A stretch of 64,000 nt of DNA, taken from Chloroflexota bacterium. Its GTDB lineage: Bacteria; Chloroflexota; UBA6077; JACCZL01. The DNA lies in assembly GCA_020850535.1 (NCBI GenBank), contig JADZEM010000223.1, forward strand, positions 1 through 64,000, read 5' to 3'. The position numbers were made by a program, and so were the translations under genes. The notes beneath the pieces were generated by a model. The model did no database searches and was not told the origin of the DNA. It saw only the letters and a list, made by a program, of their open reading frames with translations. Below, one piece after another: positions 40,192 to 48,893 of the stretch (position 1 is the stretch's first letter; each line of letters starts with the position of its first letter).

Positions 40192-42087
40192 ATGGCTCAG
40201 GCTGCCCCCGCTCCGAGACGCCGCCGGCAACAGCGACGGTGGCCGACACCGCTGCTGCGTGTCGCGCTGCTGGCCGTCCTGGTGCTCGGGCTGGCGGTCG
40301 GGCGCGGCGCGTGGGAGGGCGTCCAGACCGCCGATGCGACCGTCTGCTCGCCCCGTCCGCCGGTCTCGGTGCGGATCGAGGCCAGTGGCGGCCGGCTGCA
40401 CGCGACGGTCTCCGCCGGGGCCGGCAACCTCCGGCAGATGACCGTCCGCCCGAGCGTCAACGCGGCGGTTACCCTGAACGGGCGCACTGTGGACGGCAAC
40501 GGCGAGACGACGACGCTGGCCACCGGCAGCGCCACCAGTACGCTGACGGTCGTGCCGGTGCAGTGGGGGCAGCCCGTCACCGTGCCGATTGTCGTGACCG
40601 ACGACTGTGGTCCGTGGACGACGTTTGTCGGGGGCGGCGCGGAGGCGTTCGGGCCGATGCCGCCGCCCCCGACGGCCACCGTCGCCGTTGCCACGCCGAC
40701 AGCCACGGTCCCGATGGCGACCGCGACGACAACCGCAACGGCGACGCCGACCGGCGTTCCGTTGACGCCGACGCCCACCCGCACGCCGGCCCCGACGACG
40801 CCCACCGTCACCCCAACCCAGATCCCGATGCCCGCGCCGCCCGTCTCGAACCGGCCGGCCTGGAACGGCGTGCCACGCGTCTCGCTGGACTACACCCAGG
40901 ATGCCGAGACGTGGTGGGCCGGCCACCCATTCAATCCCGAGTCGTCGGGCTACGCGCCGGAGATCGCCTCACCAGGCTACGAGATCAACGTGCTGACCCA
41001 GTATGGCGGCAACATCCAGGCCGCCATCGACGCCCTGCCATCGTCCGGCGGCACGCTCATCTTCCCGGCGGGGGCCTACACGGGTGGCTTCCGGCTGGTG
41101 GGCCGGAGCCATGTCCACTTCCTGGGCGAGCCAGGGGCGATCGTCCAGGCGACGACCGAGAACATGATCCTGGGCTGTCCCGTGGCGGCGGACTACGCCG
41201 CCTTCGGGGCGCAGCTTCAGGCGCGCGCGCCGAGCGCCCTGGCCTGCGCCACGACGGACCGCATCCGCGACGTCTACATCAGGGGGTTGACGTTCGACGG
41301 GATGGGGACGGCGCTCCAGGGGCTCCAGCTGGCTGCCGCCCAGGATGTCGTCTTCGACGGGGTCACGCTGCAGAACTACGCCAACCCGGGCGATCATCAC
41401 CGTGGGCTGGTCTCGGGGAACGCCTCGCTGGAGAACGTCTGGTTCCGTGGCGTGCGGTTCGTCGGGCGGGAGCGCTACGCCCTCTACCTGGACGGCCTCC
41501 ATGGCGGCGGCGTCATCGGCTCCGTAGTGGAGAACGGCTTCAGCGGCGGCGCGCTGCTCTTCCTGACCAACGACGACTTCTCCCGCGACTACGACAGCAG
41601 CGGAACGGTGGAGCTGCCTGAGCAGCGGATGTCCCAGTACATCGCCGTGTACGGCAACACGTTCGCCGGCGGCACCTACGACGTGGTCAGCGCCACCGGC
41701 CGCGCCATGCTGGTCAAGAACAACCGGGTAGTAGGATCGCTGGTGACGCTCGCGAACTTCCAGTCGAAAAGCTCCTACATGGACAGCCGCCTGACCTACG
41801 ACTATGACGGCAACCGCGTGATCGGCAATCGCGTGCGGCAGGCGCGGCAACTGGTCGAAGTCTCCGCGCCGCCCACCTGCCCGAAGACGGTCAACTGCGC
41901 GGCCATCGGGGCGTACCAGATCCGCGACAACGTGGTGGAGAGCGCCAGCACCTACCAGCAGCCGGTAAAGGAGGTCAGCACAGTGTTCGGGACGATCCAC
42001 GGGCCAAACGTCATCTCGAACACCTGCGTCGGCGGCGTCTGCGCGGCGGGGGCCTCCACTGGAGCACGGGCAGAGCGCAACCCGTGA
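40192..42087 (+). CDS. membrane-anchored or secreted beta-helix protein with N-terminal beta domain (paralogue 4)
   Basis: A 631-residue protein. A basic N-terminus (APRRRRQQRR) precedes a hydrophobic segment (LLRVALLAVLVLGLAVG), a beta-rich domain of about 120 residues (ASGGRLHATVSAGAGNLRQM...), a TP-rich linker (about 160–215), and the beta-helix (about 220–620: WWAGHPFNPES, GGTLIFPAGAY, VYIRGLTFDGMG). The embedded EF-hand-like loop is DYDSSGTVELPE. Conserved Cys occur around LGCP and LACATT, and CPKTVNC. It has neither the glycosidase-like barrel nor the C-terminal modules of its paralogues. ATG 40192 fits the signal/anchor start; the frame is open earlier. Confidence 0.8.
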   Translation: MAQAAPAPRRRRQQRRWPTPLLRVALLAVLVLGLAVGRGAWEGVQTADATVCSPRPPVSVRIEASGGRLHATVSAGAGNLRQMTVRPSVNAAVTLNGRTVDGNGETTTLATGSATSTLTVVPVQWGQPVTVPIVVTDDCGPWTTFVGGGAEAFGPMPPPPTATVAVATPTATVPMATATTTATATPTGVPLTPTPTRTPAPTTPTVTPTQIPMPAPPVSNRPAWNGVPRVSLDYTQDAETWWAGHPFNPESSGYAPEIASPGYEINVLTQYGGNIQAAIDALPSSGGTLIFPAGAYTGGFRLVGRSHVHFLGEPGAIVQATTENMILGCPVAADYAAFGAQLQARAPSALACATTDRIRDVYIRGLTFDGMGTALQGLQLAAAQDVVFDGVTLQNYANPGDHHRGLVSGNASLENVWFRGVRFVGRERYALYLDGLHGGGVIGSVVENGFSGGALLFLTNDDFSRDYDSSGTVELPEQRMSQYIAVYGNTFAGGTYDVVSATGRAMLVKNNRVVGSLVTLANFQSKSSYMDSRLTYDYDGNRVIGNRVRQARQLVEVSAPPTCPKTVNCAAIGAYQIRDNVVESASTYQQPVKEVSTVFGTIHGPNVISNTCVGGVCAAGASTGARAERNP

Positions 42088-42113
42088 GGCGACTGTACGG
42101 CATCGACGGATAG

Positions 42114-42132
42114 TACGGCTTTGCCGTATAAT
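42114..42132 (+). promoter_or_regulatory. operator overlapping a -10 box of the marR gene
   Basis: The dyad TACGGC-TTT-GCCGTA (42114–42128) runs into a consensus TATAAT (42127–42132). The GTG start follows at 42140, where transcription would be expected to begin, so the mRNA is probably leaderless. A MarR-type repressor bound at the dyad would block its own promoter. No good -35 box is visible. Confidence 0.55.
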
Positions 42133-42139
42133 CGGTGGT

Positions 42140-42685
42140 GTGCGAGACGACGAACGGCAGGCACGGTTTCGGAAGGCGTTCTGGCGGGCCTTCAGCGAGG
42201 CCGACTCGATCAGGTTGCGCCAGTGGGAGCGGTCCAGTGTGACGCTCCCACAGTTGCGGGTGCTCTACCACCTGCGACGGCGGCCCCACTCTACCACCGG
42301 CGAGCTGGCGAGGCGGCTCGGGATCACCGTCTCGACCACCAGCGGGCTGGTCATCAAGCTGGTGGACCGTGGGCTGGTGGCGCGCGGCAGCCTCGCAGAC
42401 GACCGGCGGCAGGCTCCCCTCAGCCTGACGGACGAGGGCGCGGCGCTGCTGGGCGAGCTGTCCGAGGAGGGGCGGGCGTTCCTGGCGCGGGTGGCGGACC
42501 GGCTCGGGGACGATCTCGACACGGTCACGGCGGCGCTGGAGCGGCTGGCCGAGGCCGGCCTGCTCGCCGACGAGGCGGAACGCGCCGACGAGGCGCCGCC
42601 CCGCTGCAAGCCGTCGCGCCGGCCACCGCGCGATGCACCGGCCCCGGCCGGCGACACCACGGCTCGGGGAGGGTCATCCACATGA
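42140..42685 (+). CDS. MarR-family transcriptional regulator
   Basis: A 181-residue MarR-type winged-helix protein: TLPQLRVLYHLRRRPHSTTGELARRLGITVSTTSGLVIKL (seen here in overlapping pieces) and the wing RGSLADDRRQAPLSLTDEG. The C-terminal 35 residues are Pro/Arg-rich and not part of the fold. It presumably represses itself and the downstream transporter, with which it shares an ATGA overlap, through the dyad at 42114–42128; the inducer is unknown. Confidence 0.9.
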   Translation: MRDDERQARFRKAFWRAFSEADSIRLRQWERSSVTLPQLRVLYHLRRRPHSTTGELARRLGITVSTTSGLVIKLVDRGLVARGSLADDRRQAPLSLTDEGAALLGELSEEGRAFLARVADRLGDDLDTVTAALERLAEAGLLADEAERADEAPPRCKPSRRPPRDAPAPAGDTTARGGSST

Positions 42686-44034
42686 AGCGGCTCACGCAAG
42701 ATCGACCGCGGGCGGAGGACGGCGAGACGAGCGTGCCCGGCCCGCTCGACGCGCCGCGCACAGACGTCGCCGTGCGCATGGGCCACACGTTCCGTGCGCT
42801 CCGGCACGCCGACTTCCGCGCGTTCTGGGTGGGGCAGGTCGTCTCCAACACGGGCACCTGGATGCAGAGCATCGCCCAGGCGTGGTTGATTCTCAAGCTG
42901 ACCAACTCGCCGCTGGCGCTCGGGACGCTCACGATGCTCCAGGCGCTGCCGGTGCTGCTGCTCGGGCTGTTCGGCGGGGTCATCGCGGACCGCTTCCCGA
43001 AGCGGACGCTGCTGCTGGTCACCCAGAGCATCATGTTCGTGCAGGCCGTGGCGCTCGGCGTGCTGACCTACACCGACACGATTCAGATCTGGCAGCTGTA
43101 CACGCTGGCGCTGAGCCTTGGCGTGCTCAACGCCCTGGACAACCCCACCCGCCAGACGCTCGTCTCCGAGCTGGTGCCCGCCGAAGACCTCCCGAACGCG
43201 GTGGCGCTGAACTCCCTGAGCTTCAACACCTCGCGCCTGCTCGGGCCGGCCATCGGCGGGGTGACCATCGCGCTGGTGGGTGTGGCCGGCTGCTACTTCC
43301 TGAACGCCGTCAGCTTCATGGGGGTGATCTCCAGCCTGCTGCTGATCCGCGCCCGGCCGAAGCCCGCGCCAGCGGATCGGCGGCGCGGCTCGATGCTGCT
43401 GCAGGTCCGTGAGGGACTGCACTACGCCTGGAACACGCCAGACGTGATGTTCGTGGTGATCGCGATGGCCGCCATCGGGACGTTTGGCTACAACTTCCAG
43501 ACGGTGCTGCCGCTCGTCGCCGAGTACGTGCTGAACGCCAGCCCGGCCAGCTTCGGCCTGCTCACCTCCTCCATGGCGCTCGGGTCCGTCGGGTCGGCGC
43601 TGTTCATGGCCAGCCGGGGCAGCGTCTCACGGCAGCGGATCTTCGTGGGGGCTATCGGCTTCAGCGTCCTGCTGTTCTCGGTCTCGTTTGCCAGCTCGTG
43701 GTACGTGCTGATCCCGCTGCTGGTGGCCCTCGGCGTGTTCAGTATCCTGTTCGGGTCGAGCGTCAATGTGCATCTGCAGACGGTCACGCCGCCGGCCTTG
43801 CGCGGCCGGGTGATGAGCATCTACACGCTCCTGTTCCTCGGCTCGACGCCCTTCGGCAGCATGATCGTCGGCACGCTGGCCGAGCACCAGGGCGTGCAGG
43901 TGGCGCTTGCCGAGATGGCGATCTGCTGCGGCATCGGTGTGCTGGCGAGCCTGCTGTACTTGAGCCGCGTGCGTCACGTGCTCGACGCCACGGACCTCGC
44001 CGGGCAGACGCCGGAGCCAGCCACCGCCGCGTGA
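42682..44034 (+). CDS. MFS transporter (enterobactin-exporter/DHA3-like)
   Basis: A 450-residue major-facilitator protein with twelve predicted helices. It begins FRALRHADFRAFWVGQVVSNTGTWMQSIAQAWL, pattern 'R...FR.FW.GQ.VS..GTWMQ', characteristic of the DHA3/EntS-like branch. GGVIADRFPKRTLLL is the loop 2–3 motif. It probably exports a drug-like or secondary metabolite under control of the preceding MarR regulator. It converges on the MBL-fold gene with a five-base gap. Confidence 0.88.
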   Translation: MKRLTQDRPRAEDGETSVPGPLDAPRTDVAVRMGHTFRALRHADFRAFWVGQVVSNTGTWMQSIAQAWLILKLTNSPLALGTLTMLQALPVLLLGLFGGVIADRFPKRTLLLVTQSIMFVQAVALGVLTYTDTIQIWQLYTLALSLGVLNALDNPTRQTLVSELVPAEDLPNAVALNSLSFNTSRLLGPAIGGVTIALVGVAGCYFLNAVSFMGVISSLLLIRARPKPAPADRRRGSMLLQVREGLHYAWNTPDVMFVVIAMAAIGTFGYNFQTVLPLVAEYVLNASPASFGLLTSSMALGSVGSALFMASRGSVSRQRIFVGAIGFSVLLFSVSFASSWYVLIPLLVALGVFSILFGSSVNVHLQTVTPPALRGRVMSIYTLLFLGSTPFGSMIVGTLAEHQGVQVALAEMAICCGIGVLASLLYLSRVRHVLDATDLAGQTPEPATAA

Positions 44035-44039
44035 CCCCC

Positions 44040-44975
44040 CTACATGCTCCACCAGCGGACCACGCCGCTGATGTTCGCGGCCAGCCCGTTCTGGAAGTTC
44101 GCCCAGGAGCCGTAGCGCGGCGTGAGCGCCGTCCGCACCGCCGCGATCATCGCCTCTGAGTTGTCGGCGTGGCCGGCCGCCCGGGCGTCGCGGATGGCAG
44201 CCATCAGATCCAGGTAGTACTGGCGATGGTCCTGCAAGTCCTGGCGCGTGCCCCAGATGTTGGCCTGGGGACCGTGCCCCGACAGGACGACCTCGAAGTC
44301 AAACGACTGGTCCACCCGCTCCAGGAAGGCGACGAACGCCTCCGGCGAGGCCTGCGGGAGATCGCTGAACGGCAGCGTGCGGATGCGGCCAAGATCGACG
44401 GTCATGATGACCTTCTGGGCCGGGTAGGCGAAGATCAGGTAGTCGGTCTGCTCGGTGATGCCGGCCCAGTGCAGCTCGAAATGCTTGCCGCCAAGATCCA
44501 GGGGCATGGTCTTGTCGAACGTCACCGTTGGCGCGGGCGAGGTCGGATCGTTGCGCGACTCGAACGCCGCCTTCGCGTTGGCGTGGCTCACGAACGTGGC
44601 CGTGTCCGAGAAGACGGCCCCGCCGGTGCCATGGTCCGGCGCCGCGTGGCTGTACACCAGGAACTTCACGGGCTGTGGGGTGATCGAGGCAATCGCCGCC
44701 TTCAGGGCGACTGGCGCTTGCGGGTTGCCGCCGCCGCCAATCGGGTCGACCACCACGACGCCTTCGTCGGTGGGCACAAACAGCGACACGTGGTTCAGGT
44801 AGCGGAACGCGTAGACATCCTCGCGCACCCGCACCAGCTCCGCCACGGACTGCGGCAGTTGTGGCTGCTGCTGCTGCGCGAGCGCTGGCGAGACGCCGGC
44901 CAGCACCAGCGTCAGCAGGGCAAGGAACGCCGCGAACCGGGCCGTGCTCGCAGCACGCTGCACCACCATCATCAT
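44040..44975 (-). CDS. secreted metallo-beta-lactamase-fold hydrolase with altered metal motif
   Basis: A 311-residue protein with a signal peptide (MMMVVQRAASTARFAAFLAL..., cleavage after ALAQ) and an MBL fold: HVSLFVPTDEGVVVVDP, then YSHAAPDHGTGG where HxHxDH is expected, so the second metal-binding His is Ala. Later ligands may be the Asp in TVDLGRIR and the His in VLSGHGP. It could still bind one metal, like some MBL-fold relatives, or be inactive. The start lies in a run of three ATG codons with GGGAGG upstream; 44975 is the first of these, and ATG 44999 is possible. Confidence 0.78.
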   Translation of the reverse strand: MMMVVQRAASTARFAAFLALLTLVLAGVSPALAQQQQPQLPQSVAELVRVREDVYAFRYLNHVSLFVPTDEGVVVVDPIGGGGNPQAPVALKAAIASITPQPVKFLVYSHAAPDHGTGGAVFSDTATFVSHANAKAAFESRNDPTSPAPTVTFDKTMPLDLGGKHFELHWAGITEQTDYLIFAYPAQKVIMTVDLGRIRTLPFSDLPQASPEAFVAFLERVDQSFDFEVVLSGHGPQANIWGTRQDLQDHRQYYLDLMAAIRDARAAGHADNSEAMIAAVRTALTPRYGSWANFQNGLAANISGVVRWWSM

Positions 44976-45390
44976 CAGTCCTCCCGGCCTCGCGCTCACG
45001 GCGAGGCATCCTCGAGACCTCGACGCCGGCCGCGCTGCCGTCGTCGGATGAGCCGTCGCTTCCTCCGTCCGCCGCCATCAGCCGCGAGTGCCATCAGCCG
45101 CGAGGATGGGCGACCGCTCTCCCCGCATACGCATGACAGGGATTTCAGGATTTCTGCCACCTCACCCTGAGACGGTATCCTCCCCACCACTGATTGATCG
45201 GCGGGCTTCGCTTCGGCTCCCCGCTCTCGCGCACAGGGACGTTGGCGACACGGAGAGGCGGCGCAGCCGAGATGATGTCGGCGAAGCCGATGTTCGCGCC
45301 CAGCATGGGCCGTCGTTCGTGAAAGCCGATGTTCGCGCCGCGCAGCGGAGGGGTTGGGGGTGAGGGCCTCCTGGCAGGGAGCACAGAACC
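44976..45390. other. intergenic region with a 17-bp direct repeat
   Basis: No gene is supported. AAGCCGATGTTCGCGCC occurs at 45284–45300 and again at 45323–45339. This looks like a fragment of a dispersed intergenic repeat. The region should contain divergent promoters for the MBL-fold gene and the SDR gene, but none is clear. Confidence 0.45.
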
Positions 45391-46158
45391 ATGCGACTGG
45401 AAGGAAAGGTCGCCGTCATCACCGGCGCGGCGACCGGCATCGGGCGGGCCACCGCCGTACGCTTCGCGCAGGAGGGCGCGCGCGTCGTCTTCGGGGACGT
45501 CAACGACGTTGAGGCCGACGAGACGCTGCGGCAGATCGGGCTGGCCGGCGGCCAGGGCACGTTCCTGCACTGCGACGTGCGCCGCTCGGAGGATGTGCAT
45601 CGGCTGGTTGACGCCGCCGTGACGGCCCACGGGCAGCTCGACATCATGATGAACAACGTCGGCGTCAACTTCTACGGCAAGGTGCATGAGACGGCCGAAG
45701 AGGACTGGCAAGCCTGCCTCAACCTGAATCTCGGCAGCGTCTACCGTGGCATGCACGCGGCGATCCCGCACATGCTCGAGGCCGGCAGGGGCTCGGTCAT
45801 CAACACGGCGTCCAATCAAGGGCTGGTGGCGTTCAACGGCTTCGCGGCGTACGCGGCGGCCAAGGGGGCGATCGTGCAGCTCTCGCGGCAGGCGTCGTTG
45901 GACTACGCCCCGAACAACATCCGGGTGAACTGTATCTGCCCGGGGGCCGTCCGCACGCCGATGAACCCCGAATTGCTGGACCCGAGTCTGGACGGCGGCG
46001 CTCGGCTGGAGCGCTCGTCGTCGCGCATCCCGATGCTGCGGATCGGCGAGCCGGAGGAGGTGGCGCAGGCGGCGCTCTACCTCGCCAGCGACGAATCGGC
46101 CTGGGTGACCGGGCTGGCGCTGGTGATCGACGGCGGCGTGACGGTCAAGGGGCCGTAG
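45391..46158 (+). CDS. short-chain dehydrogenase/reductase
   Basis: A 255-residue classical SDR with TGAATGIGRATA, CDVRRSEDV, NNVGVNFYG, the catalytic Ser in NTASNQG, YAAAK, and NCICPGAVRTPM. The ending WVTGLALVIDGGVTVKGP is typical of the classical fold. It probably oxidises or reduces a small alcohol or ketone with NAD(P); the substrate cannot be read. GGGAG precedes ATG at about ten bases. Confidence 0.9.
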   Translation: MRLEGKVAVITGAATGIGRATAVRFAQEGARVVFGDVNDVEADETLRQIGLAGGQGTFLHCDVRRSEDVHRLVDAAVTAHGQLDIMMNNVGVNFYGKVHETAEEDWQACLNLNLGSVYRGMHAAIPHMLEAGRGSVINTASNQGLVAFNGFAAYAAAKGAIVQLSRQASLDYAPNNIRVNCICPGAVRTPMNPELLDPSLDGGARLERSSSRIPMLRIGEPEEVAQAALYLASDESAWVTGLALVIDGGVTVKGP

Positions 46159-46176
46159 GTTCGTGTTGCGCGGCAC

Positions 46177-46195
46177 CCCTCACCCGGGGTGAGGG
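46177..46195. terminator. short hairpin between convergent genes
   Basis: CCCTCACCC and GGGTGAGGG are separated by one base, so in RNA the stem is about 8 bp with a tri-nucleotide loop. It lies between the stops of the SDR and phosphatase genes and may serve both as terminator; no T-run is present. Confidence 0.4.
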
Positions 46196-46197
46196 CG

Positions 46198-46785
46198 TTA
46201 CAGGCGGGCCGCCCGGATCAGGTCATATTTGGGGACCGGGATGCGCTCCCAGGAGGCGTTCGGCGGGAGCGTCGCCAGCGCTTCCCGGAGCGTCATCCCC
46301 TGCAACTCGTGCTTGACGACGGCCATGCTGACGCTGTGCGCCACCACGCAGATCGTCAGCCCCTGGTGCAGCAGCATCATGTCGTCCAGGGCGTCCCGCA
46401 CCCGCATGCGGACCTCTTCCAGCGTCTCGCCCTCTGGCAGCCGGAGGTCGATGGGGTGATCCTGCCAGGCGGCCAGTTTCTCGGGGTGGTGCAGCATGAT
46501 CTCGTCGTGCCGCATCCCTTCCCACTGGCCCTGGTCGATCTCGTCAAGGCGGGCATCGCGGCGGACCTGCAGCCCGCGCGGCGTTGCGATCTCGACGGCG
46601 GTATCGTAGGCTCGCTCCAGGGTGCTGGAGTAGACGACATGGATGGCCATATCGGCCAAGGTGCCGGCCAACTGGCGGGCCTGCTGGCGGCCGAAGTCGT
46701 TGAGGGGGACGTCCGTCCGTCCCTGGTACCGCCCCTGGGTGTTCCAGTCAGTCTGGCCGTGGCGGCATAAGATGATCTCCGTCAC
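46198..46785 (-). CDS. gpgP: histidine phosphatase, probable glucosyl-3-phosphoglycerate phosphatase
   Basis: A 195-residue phosphoglycerate-mutase-like phosphatase. The phospho-accepting His is in ILCRHGQTDWN, the second Arg/Glu in LDEIDQGQWEGM, and the second catalytic His in VVAHSVSMAVV. Its start overlaps the stop of the Usp-gpgS gene (ATGA). In mycobacteria a histidine phosphatase (GpgP) dephosphorylates glucosyl-3-phosphoglycerate to glucosylglycerate. The coupling here supports the same role, though other histidine phosphatases look alike; the specific name is inferred from context. Confidence 0.75.
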   Translation of the reverse strand: MTEIILCRHGQTDWNTQGRYQGRTDVPLNDFGRQQARQLAGTLADMAIHVVYSSTLERAYDTAVEIATPRGLQVRRDARLDEIDQGQWEGMRHDEIMLHHPEKLAAWQDHPIDLRLPEGETLEEVRMRVRDALDDMMLLHQGLTICVVAHSVSMAVVKHELQGMTLREALATLPPNASWERIPVPKYDLIRAARL

Positions 46786-48893
46786 CGGGACTCTCCGGGG
46801 TGCGCCGGCGCACTCGGCGGCCGGGCTGCTGGTGGCGTAGAGGCGTTGCGTCTTGGGCGCGGCGGGTGGGCCGCCTGGTACTCGGGGATCAGCGCGATGG
46901 GCGGGCGCTCGGCATCGCCGACCTGCCGCAGCTCCACGTGGAACTGGTCGCGCTGATGCTGGATCAGCTTCATGGTGGTGTTAACCTCGGTCATCAACTG
47001 GAGACGGTGGCGCTGTTCGAGGCGCTTCATCACCACCTGATGAATGACAAACGACATCACACTTAACGACGCAAGGGACTGATTACGGTGCACCCGCCGC
47101 TTGAGATCGACCTGCCCAATGGCCCGCAGGCCGAATTGGAGCAGCAAATCGATCAGCAGGCCGGTCTCGACGCCGTAGCCGGTGAAGAACGGCAGTTGCT
47201 CCAGCGCGGAGCGCCGCCCGGCCTGCTCGCCGGCCAGTGGCTGGATCAGTCCGGACAGCTCTGGGTAGTAGAGATTCATCATCGGCCGTGCCACCAGCTC
47301 GGTCACGCGCCCGCCGCCCGTGGACTGGAGCACCCCGCCCGGCCCACGGATCGGCCGCTTGTAGAACCCCTTCACGAACTGCAGCCGCTGATCCCGCAAG
47401 AACGGTCCGATCAGGCCGTAGACGAAGCGCGGGTGGATGTTGCGGATGTCCGTGTCGATCCAGGCGATGATGTCGCCTTTGAGCACGTACAGGCTCTTCC
47501 AGAGAGCCTCACCCTTGCCGCGCAGGGAGCCTTGCTCCGGCAGGATGTCCTGGTGAATGTAGACGGGGACGCCCAGTTCCTCGCAGATCTCGCGGGTGCG
47601 GTCCGTGGAGCGGCTGTCGATCACCACGATCTCGTCGAGGAGGGGGTGGCGGTCCATCAGCTCGGTGCGGATCATCTTGACGATCTGGCCGATGGTCTCC
47701 TCTTCGTTGAGGGCCGGCAGGCCGAGGCTGATGGTGACGCCTTGCTGGCGCTTGAGCCGCACCAGCTGCTCGATGTTCTCGAACTCTTCGCTGTCGTAGG
47801 TGTTCTCCGCGAACCACTTGTCCACGATCTGCGAGATGTCTGGGGCCTCGGCGGCCGTCGCCGTCCGGCCGTAGAGCTGCTCCCACTCTTCGTGGGTGGC
47901 CGTGCCCGCGAGCTTCGTCTTGACGACGACGAGCCCCTTGTCGAGCCGCCGCGCGATCTCCTCGGCAATCGGACCGAAGGTCTCATTGGGGTTCTGCGCG
48001 CTGGCCGCCGCGCCCATCACCACGACCTGATGCGTCTCGGCCTGCCGCAGGATGGCGTCCACGACGGACTGGGCCTCGACCACGACCTCGCGGACGCGGT
48101 CCGGGCGGGGGGCGGTCGCGAGGACGGCCTCGAACTCCACGCGGTCACGCTCGCGGCTGGCGATGGTCCCCTCGTCTGGGCCGCCGGGGCCACCCGGTCG
48201 CTCGATGCGGAGGGCGGTCACCACGCCGTCAACCCGCTCGGCCAGACCAGTCGCCAGCTTGAACGCCAGGGCTGCGTGCGGACCACCGCGAATCGGCACC
48301 AGGATGCGCTTGGCGCTCTGGATACTGACGCCCTTGGCGATGGCGATGTCGCAGGGGGCGTTGCGGACGGCTTCGTCGATGGTGGTGCCCAGGACCGAGT
48401 TTGCGTTGACGCGGCCGCTCCAGCCGAGCAGGATCAGGTTGGCGTGCTCTTCCTTGGCGGCCTCGATGATCCCTTGCCAGACTTGCCGATGAACCCGCAC
48501 GAGGGTTCGCAGCTCGATCTGGGGCGAGCGGTTGACCCGCCGCAGCCGGCCGAGCATCTGGCGGTGGATGCGGGCCGGCACGGCCCCGGCGCTGAACCCG
48601 ATCTCCTCGGGGATCTCGACCACGCCGAGCGGCAGTACACGGCCGCGGGCCTCGCCTTCGTGGACGGGCATCAGGGCGGCAGCCACCTGGATCAGCCGGC
48701 CAGCCGTGCTGAGATCGGTGGTGGGGACCAGGATGGTGAACTCGTCCTCGTCGCCAATGGACTCATCTACCAGGAGCTGCGGAACGACGTTCGGCTCGGG
48801 CGACGCGGCGTTCTGACTGTTGGCCGGTCCACCGTGTTCCCCCGTCGCAGAGTCCTCCGTGGTGTGCGCGTCAGTTCGGGGATCGACGAGCAT
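46782..48893 (-). CDS. gpgS: Usp-domain fusion to glucosyl-3-phosphoglycerate synthase
   Basis: A 703-residue protein. Two universal-stress-protein-like domains occupy about residues 45–330 (for example LILLGWSGRVNANSVLGTTIDEAV and VVVMGAAASAQNPNETFGPI, seen as 'G.......G.....'), and a GT-A domain of the GpgS/GT81 type follows (about 385–640): SLGLPALNEEETIGQIV, VIDSRSTDRT, GKGEALWKSL, and WIDTDIRNIHPRFVYGL with the DxD metal site, then GYGVETGLLIDLL. It should glucosylate 3-phosphoglycerate from an NDP-glucose. ATG 48893 with GAGGAG upstream is used; the longer frame lies in the neighbour. It overlaps the upstream GT4 gene by 23 bases. Confidence 0.85.
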   Translation of the reverse strand: MLVDPRTDAHTTEDSATGEHGGPANSQNAASPEPNVVPQLLVDESIGDEDEFTILVPTTDLSTAGRLIQVAAALMPVHEGEARGRVLPLGVVEIPEEIGFSAGAVPARIHRQMLGRLRRVNRSPQIELRTLVRVHRQVWQGIIEAAKEEHANLILLGWSGRVNANSVLGTTIDEAVRNAPCDIAIAKGVSIQSAKRILVPIRGGPHAALAFKLATGLAERVDGVVTALRIERPGGPGGPDEGTIASRERDRVEFEAVLATAPRPDRVREVVVEAQSVVDAILRQAETHQVVVMGAAASAQNPNETFGPIAEEIARRLDKGLVVVKTKLAGTATHEEWEQLYGRTATAAEAPDISQIVDKWFAENTYDSEEFENIEQLVRLKRQQGVTISLGLPALNEEETIGQIVKMIRTELMDRHPLLDEIVVIDSRSTDRTREICEELGVPVYIHQDILPEQGSLRGKGEALWKSLYVLKGDIIAWIDTDIRNIHPRFVYGLIGPFLRDQRLQFVKGFYKRPIRGPGGVLQSTGGGRVTELVARPMMNLYYPELSGLIQPLAGEQAGRRSALEQLPFFTGYGVETGLLIDLLLQFGLRAIGQVDLKRRVHRNQSLASLSVMSFVIHQVVMKRLEQRHRLQLMTEVNTTMKLIQHQRDQFHVELRQVGDAERPPIALIPEYQAAHPPRPRRNASTPPAARPPSAPAHPGESR

